Origin: Flaveria trinervia
Taxonomy: Eukaryota; Streptophyta; Magnoliopsida; Asterales; Asteraceae
Length of the DNA stretch: 64,000 nucleotides
Assembly (NCBI GenBank): GCA_025506515.1
Contig: CM046454.1
Span: 67,705,003-67,769,002, forward strand
Reading direction: 5' to 3'
A program made the translations under genes and the position numbers. A model generated the notes under the pieces. That model did no database searches, had not been told where the DNA came from, and saw only the letters and a program-made list of their open reading frames with translations. Of the stretch, positions 56,864 through 64,000 are shown in pieces. How positions within the stretch are numbered: position 1 is the stretch's first letter; every line of letters starts with the position of its first letter.

Positions 56864-57753
56864 TGTTGGACCAAAAGAACCAATGAGCCAAGATCAGAAA
56901 ATCTCTAAGTCCCACACGGTATCACAACAACTGCTGAAAGCCTCATCAGTAGTTTGACAAGTGCTGAAGACTTCAACAGCTGAAGATCAAGTGCTGAAGA
57001 CCTTAACAGCTGAAGAACCAAAGTGCTGAAGTACAACAGCTGAAGAACACAAGTGCTGAAGCTGAAAGACCAAAGTACTGAAGACAACAGCTGAAGAGTT
57101 CACAAGTGCTGAAGATCAACAACTGATGTACAAAGTCTGAAGACAAAGACTGAAGACATCAGCTGATGATATCTACTGAAGTCATCAGCTGATGAAACAC
57201 CTGAAGGTCAAAGTCTGAAGATCAAGTACTGAAGCCTCAGTAGTTTGTCACAACTGCTGAAGAGTACTTCTTCAGTAGTTGTGATATCAGTAGTTTTATT
57301 TTCTATGTTTCAGTAGTTTTGTAAAACGACTGAAGAGCTTGTTCTTCAGTCGTTGTAGTTTCAGTAGTTTTATATTTTGTACTTAACTTGCTGATATGTT
57401 CTCAGTAGTTGTGAACATTTCAGTAGTTTGTTAAGAATTAGTTATTTCTGTATTGGATCTGCCAGTTGTCACTTTCCGTGATAACAGCAGTGACTGTTGC
57501 ACTCTATATAAGGAGTGACAACCTATTGTAATCATTGAGTGAAATGAGTAATTGAATGGAATGATGATTGATTCGATTAGAAATATTCTACATCTATAAA
57601 CATTCCTAGAAATCAGAAATCATATTCTCTCCCTATAACTGTATGCGATCTTAATGCTCAAAATATCGTTGCTTGCTACAATTTGTCTAATTCGTGTTGT
57701 ATTCCGCTGCTTTATATTCTGATACATCAAACTTGTGATCACTGATCCTGTCA
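56864..57753 (+). repeat. Copia-C2 5' LTR (890 bp)
   Basis: TGTTGGACCAAAAGAACC to CTGTCA. The array at about 56930-57300 uses the same CTGAAG/CTTCAG words as LTR 54612 but in a less regular pattern (AACAGCTGAAGA, AAGTGCTGAAGA). Confidence 0.92.
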
Positions 57754-57988
57754 AATGGTATCAGAGCAGGTTAATCATTGATCGATCTAATAATTGATCA
57801 TTGAAACTGCTATTCAAGATCCAAGTTTGATTGAATTAGCTTTTGTTTTTGCAAGAAACGGTTATAGAGATTGAATTTTCTGTATTTCTGCTCATTCATC
57901 CTGAGATCTTTTTCTTGGTTCTCATTGAGTTTGTTGTGGTTTGTCTAAAACTTTTTAAAACTTGAACTAAACTGTTTTTGAACTGAAA

Positions 57989-60270
57989 ATGACCACTCCC
58001 TCCAATGATCCTCACAATACTGGTTCCTCAACCAAGCCTCCTATGCTGGTTAGGAATGAGTATAACATATGGCAAAGACGTATGCTCCATCACCTGTCTG
58101 TTAACAGCGCAGGGTGTTGGACATCAGTGGTACATGGTCCACACAAGCCTATGGTGAATACCCGGAAACCAATCAAATGGTCCGAAGAGGAGGGAGCAAT
58201 ACTCAGATGAGGATAAGAAGTTGCTTGAGATTGATGCAAAAGCCCATGGAATTCTGGCCATGGCTTTGCCCAATGAAATCTATTCTGGGCTAATGCATCA
58301 TGAAACTGCCCATGACCTCTGGATTGCTTTGAAAGAACAATTTGGAGGAACAGATGAGGTCTTGGCAAATAATAGAGAAATTCTTGCCCAACAATATGAG
58401 ACATTCTCTCATAGAAAGGGCGAGACACTCAACAATATGAGCGGTTCTTGTTTGATCTCTGAACTAAAAATGGTCAAACTTGAATACACCAATATTCAGA
58501 TGAATAACAGATTTCTGAGATCACTGCCTGAGAGATGGGACACATATACTATTGTCCTACGCTCCAGTGCAAGTTTGGACAAACTATCTCTCACCCAACT
58601 CCATGGGAAATTGCTCACTTTTGAGAGAGAGATAGAACAGAAGAGAAAGCTGTCTTCATCTGGAAAGCTCACTGAAGACTTTATACAAGGCAACACTGCC
58701 TTGGTGGGTCATGAGTCAGAATATGCTTCATCTGAATGCCAGTATGATGAGCATATTAATTTCTCTTCGAGCACTTCTAATTCTGCATTTGTAAGTGTTG
58801 ATGGTCAGTTCACTGGATGTAATAATGACAATTTATGTTTCATTATGGATGATCTCAAGGGGATTGCTGATGATGACTTAGAAGAGATGGATATTTTGAG
58901 CCAAATGGCCTTGATAAATATCAGATCTCAGAAGTTCTACAAAAGAACTGGAAGAAAATTCCCAGGACTCTCTGGCAAAACCAAAGTTGGTTTTGACAAG
59001 AGCAAGTTGAGGTGTCACAAATGCCAACGGCTTGGACACTTTGCAAGAGAGTGTAGATCAACTGGATCTAACTCTACTGCACCCTTTGTGACTTTTCCTG
59101 GCAATAGTCAACAACACAGAGGGCAACATCCTGTCACATCTAGTCATCCTCAACAACAATCTCCGGCATATTTTGTTCCTCAGGGCCAAATGCCATATCA
59201 GTACCCTGGTATTACATGCCACAGTCAAATCAAGTTCAAGTTCCTATGACACCACAACCTCATGCATTACCAGAACCTCAGCCTTCCCTATCTCATCAAC
59301 AACCTTCATCTCAACAACACAGCTTCTTCACCCCAGGAGTTGTTGACTGGAGCAGTTTACCAGATGACTTGTCTGGTCATGATCAACTGTTCTCAGGTGC
59401 TGGTCAACATGGTGGTGACAGTCCCTTTGGGAATCTAGCTCTTATGGCTTTGGAGTCTGCTGATACTTCATCTTCCAATGCCTCTACACCTCAGGTATCA
59501 CAGGTATCCTCTGAGGCAAAAGCCAAATTATGTTCTGAACAATGCATAGCAGCATTTGCTTCCATTAGAGAAGCAAATGTAGCTTTAATAATAAGAACAT
59601 TGAGCTAGAACAAATAATTTCCAAAAACAAAGCTGAGTTTGAGTTTGTGCTCAAAGATAAAAATGATGAGGTTTATAAACTGAATTGCAAAATAATTGAT
59701 GATAAGGCTAGAGAAGATGTACTTCTAGAGAAGTACAAAGATCTCAAAGAAACCCTTGCAGTTACCCAGGTCGAGTGTGATAGATGGGTACAATCATGCA
59801 AAGGTTTTGAAATGCTTCTTAGTAAGCAATCTGCTTCAAATGTGAAGTTTGGCATTGGCTACAATCACACTGCTCCACCTACAGATTTTACCCCAAGAGC
59901 AGAGGTAGAATCTGATGGTGAGAGTGATAACCAATCCATCAAATCATGTGATCTACCTTCTGATACAGCACAATCAGAAGTAGCAGTCAGCATCAAGTCC
60001 TCTTGAACCTATCAGCTGATGTTGATGGTCCAAATGCTGACATTCACATGATCAATAAGTTGATCAACTCAGGAGTTAATCCTGAAGGTCCTGAAAGGAC
60101 TGGAGAGCAGGATTTAACACCTGAAGTTCAAACTTCAACTGCTGTCAGCACTGAAGAGAAGAAAACTGGCAGTAGAAAGAGTTTGAAGGCTACTAAAGAG
60201 GATGTCAAGAAAGCAACCAATGCTTCCAAAGCATTGAAGAACAAGTCTTCTGTTGCTTCACCATCTTAGT
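57989..60270 (+). pseudogene. Copia-C2 gag
   Basis: Start MTTPSNDPHNTGSSTKPP at 57989. Capsid part AKAHGILAMALPNEIYSGLM...RFLRSLPERWDTYTIVL (58235-58560); zinc knuckle CHKCQRLGHFAREC at about 59013-59054; a Gln/Pro-rich linker (59100-59340); a heptad-like helix (59560-59830, EFVLKDKNDEVYKLN...EDVLLEKYKDL); then a Lys/Ser/Thr-rich tail. Frameshifts near 58190, 58440, 59215, 59600 and 60005 divide it. The long post-knuckle coiled-coil tail is like Copia-A. Confidence 0.88.
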
Positions 60271-60825
60271 TGATGATCAACCTAAGATGAAGAAGAAACC
60301 ATGTGAAATATGTGGTTTGTTCAATCATCTTACAGATGATTGTTGGTACAAAAGAGGTTCCAAACTCAAACAAAAAGAAGAAGAAGAAATTATAAGAAAA
60401 TGGTAAAAATGAAAATGAGTTTGAGACCACATTTGTATCAGCAACATCAAATCCTGTAACCCTTAAGTCCTTAAAGCAATTCAAAAAGGAAGGAGTTAAA
60501 CAGGTGACAGCTGAGGGTGCTCAAAAGAAGAAGGTGCAACATAGGACCTTATCTAACTCCACTAGCAATGTGTCTGATGAGCTGAAAGCTTTATCACAAA
60601 ATCAGACACAAGCTGGTGATGATGGTACAACATCTGTTGGGTAGAGTTAACCAACTAGATTCTCCTATGTTGAAACCACAGAAAAGGAGGTCTAAGCCAA
60701 AGGACTCCTCTTCTACACCATCTTCCTCTTCTCAGGCTGTTGTTACAAATAAACATGTTAGTTTACCATCTATTGATGAGACCAGGCCCAAAACCAAAAA
60801 GGTTTGGGTCTCTAAAACTAACTGA
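60271..60825 (+). pseudogene. Copia-C2 gag tail with a second Cys/His motif
   Basis: Just after a TAG at 60267 the frame reads KKKPCEICGLFNHLTDDCWYK (60283-60350), a second C-x2-C-x4-H-x4-C knuckle. It continues through a basic Lys/Ser region to PKTKKVWVSKTN and a TGA at 60823. An acceptor-like TTATTATTGCAG ends at 60841, one base out of phase with protease. Confidence 0.75.
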
Positions 60826-60834
60826 TTGTTTATT

Positions 60835-61390
60835 ATTGCAGGGTTCTTCAACATGCCAAAGTAGCATCTGGTATGTAGACAGTGGGGGATCTATGCACAT
60901 GACTGGGAACATCTCTCTTCTTCATGACTACTCTCAGGAAAGAAGGGATTTGTCTCTTTTGGCAATGATGCTAGGGGTTACATCATCGGTAAGGGCTTTG
61001 TCTCCAATGGAGAAATCAAATTTGATGATGTTAATCATGTGGAAAATCTCAAGTACAACCTCTTGAGTGTCAGTCAAATGTGTGATAAAGGCCATGTTGC
61101 CCTTTTCACAAGTCAAAACTGTAGGATTCTGTCATCCAAAGTTTTGCACTTGATTGACAAGGTGTTGGATGATCACACTCTCCTGAAAGCCAACAGGACA
61201 GGAAGAGTGTATGCCTTAGATCTCTCTAAGAAGATAGATCTCAAAGGCAATCCTTGCCTATTTTCCAAAGCCTCTTTTCAAGAATCTAAACTGTGGCACA
61301 GGAGGCTTGGTCATGTCAATCTCAAAAACATGAATCAGCTTAGCCACAATTTTAGTCAGAGGCTTACCAATAAAGGAGTTCCACTGTGAT
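60835..61390 (+). pseudogene. Copia-C2 protease and pre-integrase
   Basis: Protease signature WYVDSGGSMHMTG at about 60870-60910, then NLLSVSQMCDKGHVALFT, LWHRRLGHVNLKNM (zinc-binding His pair). One frameshift at about 60945 separates the protease active site from the rest. Confidence 0.85.
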
Positions 61391-62500
61391 GAAACATGCA
61401 CTGCTTGTTTAAAAGGAAAACAGCACAAGGTCTCATTTCCTCCTATTGAAGTGTCCAAGTCCACTGCCTGCTTGCAATGTATACTGCATATGGATCTATG
61501 GTCCTGTGAGAGTAATGAGCATGGCAAAGAAGAAATACTGTCTGGTAATTGTGGATGATTACTCCAGATTTGTATGGACTTTCTTTCTACATTCAAAGGA
61601 TGAGGCTGCTCAGAAGATTATCCACTTTGTGCTGTACATTGAGAAGCAGTATTCCCTTCCAGTCAAGTGTATTAGGAGTGATAATGGAACTGAGTTCAGA
61701 AATCATACACTTGATGACTTCTATCTTCAAAGGGAATCAAAAGGCAGTTCAGCATTCCAAGGACTCCAGAACAAAATGGAGTAGTGGAGAGAAAGAACAG
61801 GACCCTCATTGAAGCTGCCAGGTCCATGCTTGACTCAGGTTTGCCATTGACCTTTTGGGCCGAAGCTGTCAACACAGCTTGTTATGTGCAAAATAGAGTT
61901 TTAGTAAATCAGAGGTTGATGAAGACTCCATATGAAGTTCTCCATCATTTGGCTCCTCTGATTTCATTTTTCAAAGCATTTGGGTGTCCCTGTTTTATTC
62001 TCAACACAAAGGATCAACTCCACAAATTTATCCTAAGGTGGATGCAGGATACTTTGTTGGTTATTCATCTACTTGCAAGGCATACAGAGTCTTCAACTGC
62101 AGAACAAAGATGGTTGAAGAAACTCTACATGTTAAGTTTAATGAATCTCCAAAGGACAAGATTCCACAAAGTCCTGTGGAGTTATTTGATTTGGACATAC
62201 TGCAATATGTTCCCTATCAAACTCCTGCTGTTGCTCCTGTCAACAGTTCACCACCTGGTGGTACTGCTGATGATGATGTGATGATTGCAGTACTCACCTC
62301 TTTAGGTTTAGTGATCAGCTGCCTGACTCAACTAGACCTGATGTTCCTGTAGCGCCAGTAGCACCATCCACAACAAATGCTGATGAGATTTCTTCGAATT
62401 CAACTTCCTTTGAATTACCATCCACTGATTGGTTTCAAGGAAATGATTCACCATCACCATCTGTTGCTGCTGAACCGGCTACAAACACTTGCACAGATCT
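61391..62500 (+). pseudogene. Copia-C2 integrase
   Basis: ARCLFKRKTA-type Cys pair (61400-61420), LHMDLWxPVR in a shifted frame, LVIVDDYSRFVWTFF, RSDNGTEFRN (61670-61705, catalytic D intact) and VVERKNRTLIEAARSML (61780-61830). Later GYFVGYSSTCKAYRVFNC belongs to the C-terminal part. Frameshifts near 61480, 61740 and 61990. Confidence 0.85.
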
Positions 62501-62504
62501 CATT

Positions 62505-64000
62505 GTGTATCAAGATCTGAAGAATCACCCTATGTCTCAAATCATTGGTGATATCACTGCTGGAGTATCAACAAGAAGTCAATTGTCAAATTTCTGCTTC
62601 TATGCTCTCTTCATCAGTCAGCAAGAGCCAAAGAATTATCACATTGCTTTAAAGGACAATGGATGGGTTGATGCCATGCAGCTTGAGCTTCTTCAGTTCA
62701 AGAAACAGCAAGTGTGGGAACTGGTTCCTCTACCTCCAGGTAAGTGTGCAATAGGCACTAAATGGGTGTTTAGGAACAAAACTGATGAAAATGGGCTTAT
62801 TGTTAAGAACAAGGCCAGACTGGTTGTTCAGGGGTTTGCACAAGAAGAAGGTATTGATTATGATGAAACCTTTGCCCCTGTAGCCAGACTGGAAGCAATT
62901 CGATTGTTTTTAGCTTATGCTGCTTATCAAAAACTTAAAGTCTTTCAAATGGATGTCAAAAGTGCATTTTTGTATGGAAAAGTTAAAGAAGAGGTTTATG
63001 TATGTCAACCTCCAGGCTTTGAGGACAATAAACATCCTAATTGGGTGTATAAGCTTGATAAAGCTCTTTATGGGTTAAAACAAGCTCCCAGAGCCTGGTA
63101 TGAGACATTATCAAACTTTCTTCTGGAAAACAATTTCACTAGAGGCTCCATAGACAAGACTTTATTATTAAGAAAGCTGGGCAGCATAATCTACTTGTTC
63201 AAATTTATGTAGATGATATCATTTTTGCATCCTCTGATCCAAAGTTGTGTGATGCCTTTACAAAGTTGATGCAACAGAAGTTTGAAATGAGTGCCATGGG
63301 AGAATTACAGTTCTTTCTGGGGTTGCAAATCAAACAAAAGGCTGATGGAATTTTTATTCATCAATCCAAATATACAAAAGATCTTTTGCAAAAGTTTGAT
63401 TTACAAAACTGTAAGCCCTGTTCTACTCCCATGAGCAGCACCACACAACTGGACTCAGATCAGAAAGGTAAAGTGGTTGATGAAACACTTTACAGATGTA
63501 TGATTGGGTCCTTGATGTATTTAACAGCTTCTAGACCAGATATTATGTTTGCTACATGTGTTTGTGCTAGATTTCAGGCTGCACCTAAAGAGTCTCATCT
63601 GATTGCAGTCAAGAGGATCTTTAGATATCTGCAAGGCACTCCATCTCTAGGTTTATGGTATTCTACCAGACATTCTGGTAAATTAGTTGCTTTTTCTGAC
63701 AGTGACTATGCAGGGTGTAAGTTGACCAGGAAATCAACTTCTGGTGGATGTCAATTCCTAGGCAACTGCTTGATTCTTGGCAGAGCAAGAAACAGACCTC
63801 AGTTGCTACATCCACTGCGGAAGCAGAGTACATTGCTGCTGCAAGCTGTACATCTCAGGTACTCTGGCTTCAAAACAACTTTTGGATTATGGCATTACAG
63901 AGACTAAGACTCCATTGTTAATGGATAGTGCTTCAGCTCTTTGCATTGTCAAAAATCCAGTCCAGCACTCTAGGACCAAACATATAGAGATCAGACATCA
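62505..64000 (+). pseudogene. Copia-C2 reverse transcriptase and RNase H (cut by window end)
   Basis: Long open frame 62505-63212 with GTKWVFRNKTDENG, ETFAPVARLEAIR, QMDVKSAFLYGKV and YGLKQAPRAWYETL. One frameshift near 63165, then YVDDIIFAS (catalytic box 63206-63217). RNase H follows: LTASRPDIMFATCV, FSDSDYAGCKLTRKSTSGG, another frameshift near 63770 and AEAEYIAAASC to the window end. Least damaged pol in the window. Confidence 0.92.

Larger units (their letters stand above)
56864..64000 (+). mobile_element. Copia-C2: Copia element running off the right edge
   Basis: LTR, primer site TGGTATCAGAGCA (57756-57768), gag, protease, integrase, reverse transcriptase and RNase H, all present in order to 64000. 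Either inserted into Copia-C1 gag or part of a tandem array. Confidence 0.93.

Overview
This window is plant nuclear DNA made almost entirely of nested LTR retrotransposons. I see no convincing host gene. Plant origin follows from Ty1/copia polyproteins in PR-IN-RT-RH order, Ty3/gypsy polyproteins with a chromodomain-like tail, primer sites matching the plant initiator Met-tRNA (TGGTATCAGAGC), and LTRs of 0.7 to 2.5 kb. A large extra ORF after pol in the main Copia family resembles proteins I remember from Asteraceae genomes, so a daisy-family host is plausible but is inference.

Families (my labels). Copia-A: LTR about 734 bp, TGTTGATACATG...CCTAACA, long gag, pol, then a second ORF; probably the Sirevirus (SIRE/Maximus) lineage. 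Copia-C: LTR 0.7-0.9 kb starting TGTTGGACC. Copia-D: an old minus-strand relative. Gypsy-A: LTR 2.3 kb, TGTGACATCC. Gypsy-B: LTR 2.2-2.6 kb, TGTAACACCCGG...GGGGCCTTACA. Gypsy-E: one LTR fragment.

Nesting, outermost first. Copia-D (minus) occupies 41478-44115 and 49654-50574. Into its left side went a Gypsy-B LTR (plus) of which only 14087-14101 and 41155-41477 are in the window. That LTR received Copia-A' (minus, 9699-14086), itself broken by Copia-A1 (plus, 1-9698). It also received a minus solo Gypsy-B LTR (14102-41154, TSD aatgt). The solo LTR holds a Copia-C solo LTR (14264-14942, TSD tcgtt) and a complete Copia-A2 (15316-39124, TSD gtttc). Copia-A2 is about 12.8 kb once a tandem Gypsy-A (17588-28592) inside its gag is removed. 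Further right, Copia-D holds an internally deleted Gypsy-B2 (44116-49653, TSD tgatt) and the 3' end of Copia-A3 (minus, 50575-52431). A Gypsy-E LTR fragment (52440-54599) follows, then Copia-C1 (54612-56863), broken by Copia-C2 (56864 to the window end).

Almost every reading frame carries stops or frameshifts, so the coding entries are pseudogenes. The most unusual signal is non-coding. Copia-A, Gypsy-A and Gypsy-B each carry dense arrays of short CpG-rich words built on RTGCG plus about six bases; in Copia-A and Gypsy-A the words often form 16-bp dyads such as TCAGTCGCACGACTGA. The arrays lie in U3 just upstream of the TATA box, in the leader, and between pol and the extra ORF in Copia-A, and inside the LTR in the Gypsy families. 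Copia-C has its own 13-bp CTGAAGACA array. The second notable feature is the extra ORF, seen in four copies from two Copia lineages, with a longin-like-annotated N-terminal region, a Thr-rich linker, a coiled coil, an acidic stretch and a well conserved C-terminal domain of no known function.
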